NCBI GenBank assembly: GCA_028687035.1
Contig: JAQUAX010000005.1
Span: 164,672-228,671 of the forward strand
DNA from: Dechloromonas sp.
GTDB taxonomy: Bacteria; Pseudomonadota; Gammaproteobacteria; Burkholderiales; Rhodocyclaceae
Reading direction: 5' to 3'
Length of the DNA stretch: 64,000 nucleotides
A model generated the notes under the pieces. It saw nothing but the letters and a program-made list of their open reading frames with translations. It was not told where the DNA came from and searched no databases. Position numbers and translations under genes: made by a program. Each line of letters opens with the position of its first letter. Positions within the stretch are counted from its first letter, which is position 1. Below, piece by piece: positions 41,576-52,350 of this stretch.

Positions 41576-42832
41576 TCACGCGAACAAATCGACCATGCCG
41601 CGCCCTCGCTGTAGCGGCAATCCGGCCGAATGTGCGGCGGCCTGGTCATCCGCGGGAAGTATAGCGTTTTCCCCGCCGGAGCGGTTCCCGGCGGCGAACT
41701 GCTCGGCGAATTCGTGGCCCTGTTGTGCCAGTTGAGAACCGACATTGGCCTGGCCGAGATTGATGCCGGACGCCGACAGCATGTCGCGCAATTGCGGCAG
41801 CGCGTCCTGGATCGCCTGGCGGACCTCGGCGTGCGGCGACGCGAACACGGCGCTGGCCTGGTCGCCGTTCAGATTCAGCGTGATCTGGATCGGGCCCAGT
41901 TGCGGCGGTGTGATGCTGATCTGCGCCGATTGCTGGTCGTTGCGGGCCAGCCAGACCACGCGGTCGCCGAGTCCGCGGCTCCAGGCCGGGTCGTGCAGCG
42001 GCGTGTCGATCCGGGCCTGGGCGGGGGCGGGTGCCTCGCTGCCGCTTGCCGACTGGCGGGCGGCCAGCGCGTTGGCGAAGGCGGCGGGCGATTCGCCGGC
42101 AAGATTTGCCGATTCGCCGCTGCTGCTTCCGGCGGTGCCGGCAAGTTCCGGGGGCGGGGCGGCCAGCGCCTGGGCGAGCGGGGCCGCCGCCGTCGCCGCC
42201 GGCGTATTCGCCGCTGCCGAGCGGACGGTCACTGCCGGCGGCAGGTCGGGAATCCAGCGCTCGGGCGCCAGGCCGGGGTCGGGGGCGGCCGGGAGAGGCT
42301 CCTCGTCAGCCGGCCTGGTCGTGCGGCGCTCGCCGGGTTCCGCGGCGCGGGCGTCGGCAAGGCCGTTCAGCGGATCGGCATTCTGGCGTTTTTCGGCTGG
42401 GGTACCGCGATCGACGCGCTGAGGCGTTGCTACCTCCTTGCCGCGGAGCGCAGCCAGCACCGACAGGGCGGTTTCAGTGGCCGGAGCGTTTCCGCTGGGC
42501 GTCTCGGCGGTGCCGGAAGCCAGGTCGGCAGCCGCCGTGTCTGCCGCTGCCGGATCATCGCCTGCAGGGGAAAGTCCGGACTCCCCGGCCGTCCGTAAAT
42601 GCTGGCCGAGGGCCAGTCCCGGCGGGCTTGCGGCGTCGCCGTCGGGCAGCAGGCGGGCCAGTCCGGGCGGCAGCGACTGGACCAGTTCGGTGGCGAGGTC
42701 CGGAGGGAGCTGTTCGGCCAGCAGGGCCGCGAAATCCGCGGCGCCTGCCTTGCAGCCGACCAGCGCCGCCAGGTTCATGGGGGTGTCGCTGCCTGCTGCG
42801 GTCAGCAGCTGGGCCAGTGCCGGGATTCCCAT
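41576..42832 (-). CDS. fliK: Flagellar hook-length control protein FliK
   Basis: Ala/Pro-rich linker and C-terminal WLARNDQQSAQISITPPQLGPIQITLNLNGDQASAVFASPHAEVRQAIQDALPQLRDMLSASGINLGQANV. Confidence 0.92.
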   Translation of the reverse strand: MGIPALAQLLTAAGSDTPMNLAALVGCKAGAADFAALLAEQLPPDLATELVQSLPPGLARLLPDGDAASPPGLALGQHLRTAGESGLSPAGDDPAAADTAAADLASGTAETPSGNAPATETALSVLAALRGKEVATPQRVDRGTPAEKRQNADPLNGLADARAAEPGERRTTRPADEEPLPAAPDPGLAPERWIPDLPPAVTVRSAAANTPAATAAAPLAQALAAPPPELAGTAGSSSGESANLAGESPAAFANALAARQSASGSEAPAPAQARIDTPLHDPAWSRGLGDRVVWLARNDQQSAQISITPPQLGPIQITLNLNGDQASAVFASPHAEVRQAIQDALPQLRDMLSASGINLGQANVGSQLAQQGHEFAEQFAAGNRSGGENAILPADDQAAAHSAGLPLQRGRGMVDLFA

Positions 42833-42886
42833 GGTCGTTTCCTGAGTCGTGTTGAGATGATCTCGGGAAAGCAATTCGTATGCCGG

Positions 42887-43342
42887 TCAGTCGTTGTCCG
42901 GCGGTTCGGAGAGGCTGTACTTGCGTGCGGAGAATTCGTCCTGCAGCTTTTGCTCGAGCTTGCCCTCGCGTTGCCGTTCGCGTTCGTCGTGGCGGTGCGA
43001 GAGGGCGTCGATGGCCTTGAGCTGCTTGTTCTGGGCGTTCCAGGCAGCCTGGCCGTGGGCGGTTTCCTGGGCCGTATGGCGGACGGCGGCCGTCTGCTGC
43101 TCGATCGCCTGGTCGATGCGGGCCAGGAAATCCTGGTAATTGCGCAGTGCGAGCGGTGTCAGGCCCTCGCGGCTGGCTTCGCGCAGGCGGTCGGTGTACT
43201 CGGCGCGGTATTGTTCGAGCATCTGCAGGCGCGTCTTCGCATTCTGTTCCGCGGCAATCAGCTGGCCGAGCCGGCGAGTCGCCTCGTCGGTACGTTCCTG
43301 CATCAGGTCGAGCAGCGGTTGCAGCGAGAAGGAGCGGGGCAT
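42887..43342 (-). CDS. fliJ: Flagellar export protein FliJ
   Basis: FSLQPLLDLMQERTDEATRRLGQLIAAEQNAKTRLQMLEQYRAEY coiled coil between fliI and fliK. Confidence 0.92.
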   Translation of the reverse strand: MPRSFSLQPLLDLMQERTDEATRRLGQLIAAEQNAKTRLQMLEQYRAEYTDRLREASREGLTPLALRNYQDFLARIDQAIEQQTAAVRHTAQETAHGQAAWNAQNKQLKAIDALSHRHDERERQREGKLEQKLQDEFSARKYSLSEPPDND

Positions 43343-43350
43343 GGCCTAGG

Positions 43351-44766
43351 TCAGTTCAGGGCGGCGAGTGCAGCGATACTTTCGGCGAAGGTCGAGCGTT
43401 CGGTCAACTGCTGCTGGAGGAAGCTTTCCATCCGGGGGTAGAGGTTGATCGCCTGGTCGAGCGCCGGGTCAGAGCCGGCGACGTAGGCGCCGACCGAGAT
43501 CAGGTCGCGCGAGCGCTGATAGCGGGAAAACAGCGATTTGAAGCGGCGGATGCGGTCGAGCTGGTCGGCCTCGATCAGGTTGACCATCGCGCGGCTGATC
43601 GACTGCTCGATGTCGATCGCCGGGTAATGCCCGGCATCGGCCAGCGTCCGCGACAGCACGATGTGGCCGTCGAGGATGGCGCGTGCCGAGTCGGCGATCG
43701 GGTCCTGCTGGTCGTCGCCTTCGGCCAGCACGGTGTAGAAGGCGGTGATCGATCCGCCGCCCTCCGGCCCGTTGCCGGCGCGTTCGACCAGTTGCGGCAG
43801 GCGGGCGAAAACCGACGGCGGGTAGCCGCGGGTCGCCGGCGGCTCGCCGATGGCCAGCGCGATCTCGCGCTGGGCCATCGCATAGCGGGTCAGCGAATCC
43901 ATGATCAGCAGGACTTGCTTGCCCTGGTCGCGGAAATATTCGGCGATGGTCGTCGCATAGGCGGCGCCCTGCAGGCGCATCAGCGGGCCGGTATCGGCCG
44001 GGGCGGCAACGACGACGGCGCGCCGCATGCCTTCCTCGCCGAGGATCTGCTCGATGAATTCCTTGACCTCGCGGCCGCGCTCGCCGATCAGTCCGACGAC
44101 GATGACTTCCGCTTCGGTGTAGCGCGCCATCATGCCGAGCAGCACCGACTTGCCGACGCCGGAGCCGGCGAACAGGCCCATGCGCTGGCCGCGGCCGACG
44201 GTCAGCAGCGCGTTGATCGCGCGGATGCCGACGTCCAGCGGGTGCTCGATCGCCGCCCGCGACATCGGATTGATCGGCCGGCTCTGCAGCGAGCGGGACT
44301 GGGTGTCGCCGAGCGGCCCCTTGTTGTCGAGCGGGCGGCCGACGCCGTCGAGCACCCGGCCGAGCAGTTCGTCGCCGACCGGGACCTGCTTCGAACGGTC
44401 GATCACGCGGCGCCGGAAAACGGTCTGGGTGGCGACGCGGGGCGGTGGGGGCGGCGTCTCGAAGGCGACGACCCGGGAGCCCGGCGACAGGCCATAGACG
44501 TCGTCGGACGGCATCAGGTAGAGCTTTTCGCCGGCGAAACCGACGACCTCGGCTTCGACCGAGGTGCCGCCCGGGGGCTGGATCCGGCAGGAACTGCCGA
44601 GCGGCAGCTTCAGTCCGGCGGCTTCCATGACCAGGCCGTTGATCCGGGTCAGGCGGCCGCTCGGCCACAGCGGCTGGGCGTTGCCGGCGGCATTGCGGCA
44701 ATTGTCGAGAAAGCGCCGCCAGCGACCGAGGTGGTCCGGCAGTTCGGGGTTCAGGGATTCGTCCAT
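43351..44766 (-). CDS. fliI: Flagellum-specific ATP synthase FliI
   Basis: [61 protein letters not shown]. Confidence 0.98.
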   Translation of the reverse strand: MDESLNPELPDHLGRWRRFLDNCRNAAGNAQPLWPSGRLTRINGLVMEAAGLKLPLGSSCRIQPPGGTSVEAEVVGFAGEKLYLMPSDDVYGLSPGSRVVAFETPPPPPRVATQTVFRRRVIDRSKQVPVGDELLGRVLDGVGRPLDNKGPLGDTQSRSLQSRPINPMSRAAIEHPLDVGIRAINALLTVGRGQRMGLFAGSGVGKSVLLGMMARYTEAEVIVVGLIGERGREVKEFIEQILGEEGMRRAVVVAAPADTGPLMRLQGAAYATTIAEYFRDQGKQVLLIMDSLTRYAMAQREIALAIGEPPATRGYPPSVFARLPQLVERAGNGPEGGGSITAFYTVLAEGDDQQDPIADSARAILDGHIVLSRTLADAGHYPAIDIEQSISRAMVNLIEADQLDRIRRFKSLFSRYQRSRDLISVGAYVAGSDPALDQAINLYPRMESFLQQQLTERSTFAESIAALAALN

Positions 44767-45464
44767 GGCCGCGGCTCCGCCCCCAGCGCTTCGAGCACGC
44801 GCCGCCAGCGGGTTTCGAGGCTCGCGTCGACTTCGCTGCTGCCGGCGCGGATCAGGCAGCCGCCGGGGCTGACCTCGCCGTCCTCGACGATCTGGGTACC
44901 GGTCTGGGTCAGCTGTTCGCCGAGCTGGGCGCGAACCCGGGCGGCATCCTCGGGATGCAGGCGCAGGGTCACGTGGCTATGGTTGATCGGCAGTGCGGCA
45001 ATCGCTTCGCGGATCACCGGCAGCAGCAGGTCTTCCTTGACGGCGATCGTGCTGCCGACGACGCGCGCGGCGATTTCGACGGCCAGCGCCAGCAACTGGT
45101 CGGCGACCTGCTGGTCGAGTTCGTCGAGCGCCTGCTGCAGATTGGTGGCGAGTGCGAAAAAACGACGGGCCTCGGTGGCGGCGGCCTCGCGGCATACCTG
45201 CTCGGCCGCGGCCTGGCCTTCCGCATAGCCGGCCTGGTAGCCGGCGGCGCGGGCCTCCTCGTGCATGCGCTCGATGTCTTCCGCGGTCGGCAGCGTGAAC
45301 TGGGGCATCGGCTCGACCGTTTCGATGACCGGTCGGGCTTCGGCGGACGGCACGGGGGCGGGCGGCGTTTCCGGCTTCGTCCGGGGGGGCGGGCGGCCGT
45401 CGAACGAGCCGATCTGCCAGCGTTCGAAAGTCGGGACTTCGTCCTTGGGAATGATGCCGGACAT
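44751..45464 (-). CDS. fliH: Flagellar assembly protein FliH
   Basis: [54 protein letters not shown]. Confidence 0.93.
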   Translation of the reverse strand: MSGIIPKDEVPTFERWQIGSFDGRPPPRTKPETPPAPVPSAEARPVIETVEPMPQFTLPTAEDIERMHEEARAAGYQAGYAEGQAAAEQVCREAAATEARRFFALATNLQQALDELDQQVADQLLALAVEIAARVVGSTIAVKEDLLLPVIREAIAALPINHSHVTLRLHPEDAARVRAQLGEQLTQTGTQIVEDGEVSPGGCLIRAGSSEVDASLETRWRRVLEALGAEPRPWTNP

Positions 45465-45468
45465 GGGG

Positions 45469-46470
45469 TCAGATCATCTGTTCGCCGCCGGCGCCGCCGA
45501 GGACGATCTGTCCCTCGTCGGCCAGCCGGCGGACGATCTTGAGGATTTCCTTCTGCTCGGCCTCGACCTCGGACAGTCGGACCGGGCCCTTGGACTCGAG
45601 GTCCTCGCGCAGCATCTCGGCGGCGCGCTGCGACATGTTGCGGAAGATCTTCTCGCGCAGGTCGGGCGAGGCGCCCTTCAGCGCCAGGATCAGCGAGTCG
45701 GACTGGACTTCGCGCAGGATCAGCTGGATCGAGCGGTCGTCGATGTCGAGCAGGTTCTCGAACACGAACATCTCGTCGAGGATCTTCTGCGCGAGGTCGG
45801 GGTCGTATTCGCGGATCGCATCGACCACCGAAGTCTCGTTGGCGGTGCCGATGAAGTTCAGGATTTCGGCGACCGTGCGTACGCCGCCCATCGCGGTCTT
45901 CTTCATGCTGGCCGAGCCGGACAGGATGCGCATCATCGCCTCGTTCAGCTCGCGCAGCGCCGCCGGCTGGATGCCTTCGAGGGTCGCGATGCGCAGCACG
46001 ACGTCGTTGCGCAGGCGTTCGGTGAAGTGGTTCAGGATTTCGCTGGCGTGGTCGTGCTCGAGGTGCACGAGGATGGTCGCGATGATCTGCGGGTGCTCGT
46101 TCTTGATCAGGTCGGCGACGGTGCCGGAGTCCATCCATTTCAGGCCTTCGATGCCCGAGGTCTCGCCGCCCTGCAGGATACGCGAGATCAGGTTGGAGGC
46201 CTTGTCGTCGCCGAGCGCCTTGGTCAGCACCGAACGGATGTAGTTGTCGGTGTCCACGTGGACCGCCGCGTTTTCCTCGGCGTACTTGTGGAACTCGTCG
46301 AGTACCGCCTCGACCTTGGCGCGCGGTACCGCCTTCAGCTGGGCCATCGCATGGCCGAGTTTCTGCACCTCGCGCGGCCCGAGGTGCTTGAGTACCTCGG
46401 CGGCGCGATCCTCGCCCAGCGCGATCAGCAGCGTCGCACTCTTTTCCAGGCCTTCATCGGGATTAGCCAT
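45469..46470 (-). CDS. fliG: Flagellar motor switch protein FliG
   Basis: KSATLLIALGEDRAAEVLKHLGPREVQKLGHAMAQL; EHPQIIATILVHLEHDHASEILNHFTERLRNDVVLRIATLEGIQPAALRELN. Confidence 0.98.
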   Translation of the reverse strand: MANPDEGLEKSATLLIALGEDRAAEVLKHLGPREVQKLGHAMAQLKAVPRAKVEAVLDEFHKYAEENAAVHVDTDNYIRSVLTKALGDDKASNLISRILQGGETSGIEGLKWMDSGTVADLIKNEHPQIIATILVHLEHDHASEILNHFTERLRNDVVLRIATLEGIQPAALRELNEAMMRILSGSASMKKTAMGGVRTVAEILNFIGTANETSVVDAIREYDPDLAQKILDEMFVFENLLDIDDRSIQLILREVQSDSLILALKGASPDLREKIFRNMSQRAAEMLREDLESKGPVRLSEVEAEQKEILKIVRRLADEGQIVLGGAGGEQMI

Positions 46471-48202
46471 TGGCGCCCATCCAGTCCTTGATGATGTTGG
46501 CGACTACCTTGGGATCGTTCTGCGACATGTCGCGGGCCTTCTGCATCTTGGCCGCGAACTGGTCGATTTGAACGGTCTCTTCGCCCTCCTCGCCGGCGAT
46601 CACGACATGGCCGGCCGCACCGGCGACCCCTTCGGGGCTGGTTGCTCCGCCGGCCTCGCCCGGGCGGGGGAACATGACCTTCAGCGACGGCTGGATCACC
46701 TTCAGGTAGATGAAGGCGGCAATGCCGAGCAGCAGCAGGTATTTCAGCAGGTCGCCGGCATGGGCCTGGATTTCCGGGTCCTTCCAGACGGGCAGGCCGG
46801 CCTCGGTGCGCTCGCTGACGGCGAACGGCGAATTGGCGACCGACAGCGTGTCGCCGCGTTCCTTGGAGAAGCCCATCGCCTCGCGGACCAGTTCGTTGAT
46901 CTGCTTCATTTCGGCTTCGGGCAGCGCCTTGGTGACCTGCTTGCCGTCCTTGCCCGTTTCCTTGCGGTGATTGACGACGACGGCTGCCGACAGCCGGCGG
47001 ATGCTGCCCATCGCCTGGCGCGTGTGGCGGATGGTCTTGTCGATTTCGTAATTGATTGTCGAGGTCTTCGCCGTGCTGACCGGCTGGCCGGCCGCATTGA
47101 GCGGCGCCGTGATGCCGGCCGCGTCGAGCTTGCCCTGGATTTCGCCCGGTTTGGCCGGTTGACCGCCGGCGGTCGTGCCGACCGGCGGCTGGGTCAGCGG
47201 GGCGGTCGCCGGTACCGGCGGCTGGTTGGACAGCGCGCCGGGAACGCCGCCGGCCGCCTGGTTGACGTTGGCCGTTTCGTTGCTCTGCTGGCTGCGGATC
47301 GTCGTGCTTTCCGGCGTGTTGTTCGGACGGTAGCTTTCGGCGGTCTGCTCAGTCTGCGAGAAGTCGACGTCGGCCGCGACCTGCACCTTGAAGTTGTTGT
47401 CGCCGAGCACCGGCTGCAGGATTTCCTCGATGCGCTTGATGATGCTGTCCTCGACCTCGCGCACGTACTTGATCTGCGCCGGGTCGAGCCCGGCTTCGGT
47501 CAGCTTGCTCTTCAGCTGCGACAGCAGCGCGCCGCTCTGGTCGATGACGGTGACGTTGGAGGCCGGCAGCTGCGGGACGCTGGACGACACCAGGTGGGTG
47601 ATCCCGGCGATCTGGCTGGCGTCCAGCGAGCGTCCGGGATAGAGGGTCAGCAGCACCGAGGCCGTCGGTTTCTGCTCGTCGCGGACGAAGACCGAAGGCT
47701 TGGGAATCGCCAGGTGCACGCGCGCCGACTGCACCGAACCGATCGAATGGATGGTCCGCGCCAGTTCGCCCTCGAGTCCGCGCTGGTAATTGACCTGTTC
47801 GGCGAACTGGCTGATCCCGAACTTCTGGTTTTCCATCAGCTCGAAGCCGACCATGCCGCCGCGCGGCAGGCCCTGCGAGGCTAGCTTCAGGCGGACTTCA
47901 TGCACCCGCTCCGCCGGCACCAGCAGCGAGCCGCTGTCGTTGAACTTGTGCGGCACGTTCTGCTGCTCGAGCACGGCGACGATCGCGCCGCCATCCTTCT
48001 CGTTGAGGTTGGAAAACAGCACCTTCCAGTCGGGTTGCCGGCTCCACAGCACGGCGCCGACGACCAGCGCGAACAGCGCGGCGATGGCGACCATGAAGAC
48101 GATTTTCTGCTGTTCCCCGAGTCGGTCGAAGGCGTCGCGCAGGCGCTGGACCGGGTTGGTGCCCGGGGCGGTTCCTGCGGTCGTTTCGGTCGTTGCTGCC
48201 AT
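46463..48202 (-). CDS. fliF: Flagellar MS-ring protein FliF
   Basis: From ATG at 48202: MAATTETTAGTAPGTNPVQRLRDAFDRLGEQQKIVFMVAIAALFALVVGAVLWSRQPDWKVLFSNLNEKDGGAIVAVLEQQNVPHKF. The 1036-aa track ORF is over-extended. Confidence 0.98.
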   Translation of the reverse strand: MAATTETTAGTAPGTNPVQRLRDAFDRLGEQQKIVFMVAIAALFALVVGAVLWSRQPDWKVLFSNLNEKDGGAIVAVLEQQNVPHKFNDSGSLLVPAERVHEVRLKLASQGLPRGGMVGFELMENQKFGISQFAEQVNYQRGLEGELARTIHSIGSVQSARVHLAIPKPSVFVRDEQKPTASVLLTLYPGRSLDASQIAGITHLVSSSVPQLPASNVTVIDQSGALLSQLKSKLTEAGLDPAQIKYVREVEDSIIKRIEEILQPVLGDNNFKVQVAADVDFSQTEQTAESYRPNNTPESTTIRSQQSNETANVNQAAGGVPGALSNQPPVPATAPLTQPPVGTTAGGQPAKPGEIQGKLDAAGITAPLNAAGQPVSTAKTSTINYEIDKTIRHTRQAMGSIRRLSAAVVVNHRKETGKDGKQVTKALPEAEMKQINELVREAMGFSKERGDTLSVANSPFAVSERTEAGLPVWKDPEIQAHAGDLLKYLLLLGIAAFIYLKVIQPSLKVMFPRPGEAGGATSPEGVAGAAGHVVIAGEEGEETVQIDQFAAKMQKARDMSQNDPKVVANIIKDWMGANG

Positions 48203-48238
48203 CGGGTTCCGGTAAAAAAGCGGTGAAACAGAAGAAGA

Positions 48239-48254
48239 ATCAATCGGGAAGCCA
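48239..48254 (-). promoter_or_regulatory. Sigma54-like promoter candidate for the fliF operon
   Basis: Complement TGGCTTCCCGATTGAT: correct spacing, with GA rather than GC at -12. Confidence 0.4.
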
Positions 48255-48310
48255 AATTTTCCTAGAAATATTCTACTATTACCGGCGCCGAATTCACCCC
48301 TTCTTTTTCG

Positions 48311-49502
48311 ATGTCCGCTCCTGAAGAGCTTTCCCAGCCGAACGACCCCGATGCCCGAAGCGCCGAGCTGCAGCGTGCCTTCGCGATGTTCAACCGCGTT
48401 TCGGCGGAGCTGACCCAGGCCTACGGGGCGCTGCAGGCGCGCGTCGCATCGCTGACCGACGAACTGGCGGTCGCCAATGGCGAGTTGCGCCGCCAGTACC
48501 GGGAAAAGGAGGCCTTGTCCGAGCGGCTGTCGTCCCTGCTCGATGCGCTGCCGGCCGGTGTCGTGCTGCTCGATGCCGGCGCCGCGGTGGTGGCGGTCAA
48601 TCCGGCGGCGGTGGCGATGTTCGGTGCCGACGTCGTCGGCCGTCACTGGGGCGATGTCGCCCGCGCCCACCTGGAGCCGACGCTGACCGTCGGCGAATGG
48701 CTGCTCGGCGGCGACGGCCGGGTGTCGATTGCGGAGAGCGCGCTGCCTTCCGGCGAAGGGAAGATCCTGCTGATCCACGACGTGACCGCGGCGCACCGGA
48801 TGAAGACCGAGCTGGAGCGCAACCAGCGCCTGGCGGCGATGGGCGAAATGGCGGCCTCGCTGGCTCACCAGCTGCGCACGCCGCTGGCCGCGGCGCTGCT
48901 CTACACCGCGAACCTCGGCCAGCCCGGCGTCCCGGATGCGGCGCGCGCCAAGTTTTCCGAAAAGGCCTCCGGCCAGCTGAAGCGTCTCGAACGCCTGATT
49001 CAGGACGTGCTGCTGTTCGCACGCGGCGAGAGCATCGGCCGCGACGTGATTCCGGTCGGCGACCTGCTGGCCGAGGCGGCACAGACGGTCGAGCCGCTGA
49101 TGCGCGAACACGGTCTCGACTTTTCCGCGGTCGACGCGGTCGGCGGGGCCAAAATCGTCGGCAGTCGCAAGGCGCTGTTCGGTGCGCTGGTCAATCTGCT
49201 CGAGAACGCGATGCAGGCGACGCCGGCAGGCGGCAAAATTTGCCTGTCCGGCAATTGCCGCGGCGATCTTGTCGCCGTCGGCGTGCGCGACAGCGGGCCC
49301 GGCGTGTCGCACGAAATGCAGGCGCGCATCTTCGAGCCCTTCTTCACGACCAAGGGGCAGGGGACCGGCCTCGGTTTGGCCATCGCGCTCGGCGTCGCCC
49401 GGGCGCACGGCGGGGCGATCGAACTGTTTTCCGAACCCGGCGACGGCGCCGAGTTCGTCATGACGCTGCCCGTTGCGGCGGCCGAGGAAGGAACGCAAAA
49501 CC

Positions 49503-49510
<8 letters not shown>
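48311..49510 (+). CDS. fleS: PAS-containing sensor histidine kinase, FleS/FlrB-like
   Basis: MGEMAASLAHQLRTPLAAALLYTANL (H box), LVNLLENAMQATP (N box), GTGLGLAIALGVARAHGG. Confidence 0.93.
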
Positions 49511-50852
<1,342 letters not shown>

Positions 50853-50856
50853 TTTC

Positions 50857-50872
50857 TGGCCCGGGAATTGCT
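50857..50872 (+). promoter_or_regulatory. Sigma54 promoter upstream of fliE
   Basis: TGGCCCGGGAATTGCT: GG-N10-GC with TTGC exact. Confidence 0.85.
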
Positions 50873-50901
50873 TTTAAATCGTCGAGTTTCAGGAGCGAAT
50901 C

Positions 50902-51225
50902 ATGGACACCCAAGGCATCGAACAAATGTTGAGCGTTCTGCGCAGCACGGCAGCGCAGGCCAGTGGCGGCAAGCCGGCCGAGGCGCCGGCCGCGGCCGGC
51001 GGCGTCGATTTCGCCCAGGTCCTGAAATCCTCGATCGACAAGGTCAACCAGACCCAGCAGCAGGCTGACCAGATGGCGGAAAAACTTGCCGCCGGCGATA
51101 CCAGCCAGAACCTGCACGAAGTCATGATCGCGCTGCAGACGGCCAGCGTTTCCTTCCAGGAAATGGTCCAGGTCCGCAACAAGCTCGTCACGGCTTATCA
51201 GGACGTGATGAACATCCAGGTCTGA
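50902..51225 (+). CDS. fliE: Flagellar hook-basal body complex protein FliE
   Basis: VDFAQVLKSSIDKVNQTQQQADQMAEKLAAGDTSQNLHEVMIALQTASVSFQEMVQVRNKLVTAYQDVMNIQV. Confidence 0.98.
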   Translation: MDTQGIEQMLSVLRSTAAQASGGKPAEAPAAAGGVDFAQVLKSSIDKVNQTQQQADQMAEKLAAGDTSQNLHEVMIALQTASVSFQEMVQVRNKLVTAYQDVMNIQV

Positions 51226-51237
51226 CGCCAGCGGCGT

Positions 51238-52029
51238 TCAGAGCAATCCGGAAGTGCGCGCCTTGCGTTCCCGCTCGATCCGCGCGATGTAGCGCTCGAT
51301 CATCGCCAGCCGGCTTCCCGGCAGATTGACGAATTCGCAGCCGATGCGCAGGTTGTGCAGGCCGCTCTGCGTCGACACCTCGATCGCCTTGCGGACCCGC
51401 AGTTCGACGGCGATCACGCCTTCGCCCGGGATGTCCAGCCGGCAGTCGCCGAGCAGCGCGGCGCGCGGAAAGCATTCGGCATCGTCGATGTCGGCGACCA
51501 GGCTGACGCCGCCGCCGCTGATGTCGCCGAGCATCAGTTCGAAGTTTCGCGGGTGTCCCTGTCCGTCGTGCGCTTCGAGCCGGCAGTGGATCGGATTGTC
51601 GGCCGGCGGTTCCAGACGGAAAAATTCCCGCCGCTGCAGCCGCAGCACAGTGGCCGGCAGCGGCACGACCAGTGCCGGCCGTTCATCCAGCGTTGCCGGC
51701 TGCGCGGCGGCGACGCGGAACTGCACCTTGACCCGGTCGAGCGTGGCCGCCAGCGTGATCCGTCGTGCGGCGACAGCCTGCCGGTTGAGTTCGTCGACCT
51801 GGGCGGGGTCGAGGAAAATCCGCCCCCCGGCAGCGTCGACCGCGAGAATGGTGGTCAGGAAGAAACGTTCGCCTTCGTCCAGGTGCGCGGTGATCAGGCA
51901 GGTCCGCTTGGCCAGCGCCTCGAGGTAGAAGACGATTTCGCGCCGCTCATGCAGGAAGTAGCGGGCGAAATCCTCGCGGTGGTCGATTTCGAAATCGGGC
52001 GGCGGTGGATTGTCGAGAAGCTCGTTCAT
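51238..52029 (-). CDS. ycgR: Flagellar brake protein YcgR-like (PilZ domain)
   Basis: YcgR N-domain then RREFFRLEPPADNPIHCRLEA...LGDISGGGVSLV: PilZ RxxxR and D/NxSxxG motifs. Confidence 0.92.
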   Translation of the reverse strand: MNELLDNPPPPDFEIDHREDFARYFLHERREIVFYLEALAKRTCLITAHLDEGERFFLTTILAVDAAGGRIFLDPAQVDELNRQAVAARRITLAATLDRVKVQFRVAAAQPATLDERPALVVPLPATVLRLQRREFFRLEPPADNPIHCRLEAHDGQGHPRNFELMLGDISGGGVSLVADIDDAECFPRAALLGDCRLDIPGEGVIAVELRVRKAIEVSTQSGLHNLRIGCEFVNLPGSRLAMIERYIARIERERKARTSGLL

Positions 52030-52071
52030 GGTTTGGCATCAGTTTGACCAGACGCCCATGTTAAACCATCG

Positions 52072-52350
52072 TCAGCCGCTGCGGCCGTGTTCGAGCTGGT
52101 AGAGCCAGGCCAGCAATTCGGCGACGGCCAGGTAGAGCTGCGGCGGGATGTGTTCGTCGATATCGACCTGGGTCAGCAGGGCGACCAGTTCCGGCGATTC
52201 GTGAACGTAGACGCCGTGCTCCCGGGCGCGGGCGATGATTTCCTCGGCGATCAGCCCCTTGCCCTTGGCGACGACGCGCGGCGCGGCGTCCGTCTGCCGG
52301 TAGGCCAGGGCAATGGCCTCGCGGGTCGGATCACTCGGACGTTTCGTCAT
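52072..52350 (-). CDS. Orphan FlhB C-terminal domain protein (EscU/YscU/HrcU family)
   Basis: REAIALAYRQTDAAPRVVAKGKGLIAEEIIARAREHGVYVHESPELVALLTQVDIDEHIPPQLYLAVAELLAWLYQLE: FlhB-C without TM region or NPTH. Confidence 0.9.
   Translation of the reverse strand: MTKRPSDPTREAIALAYRQTDAAPRVVAKGKGLIAEEIIARAREHGVYVHESPELVALLTQVDIDEHIPPQLYLAVAELLAWLYQLEHGRSG

Noticed and set aside
43147-45228. 693-aa plus-strand ORF opposite fliI/fliH
   Set aside because: Antisense shadow of fliI and fliH.
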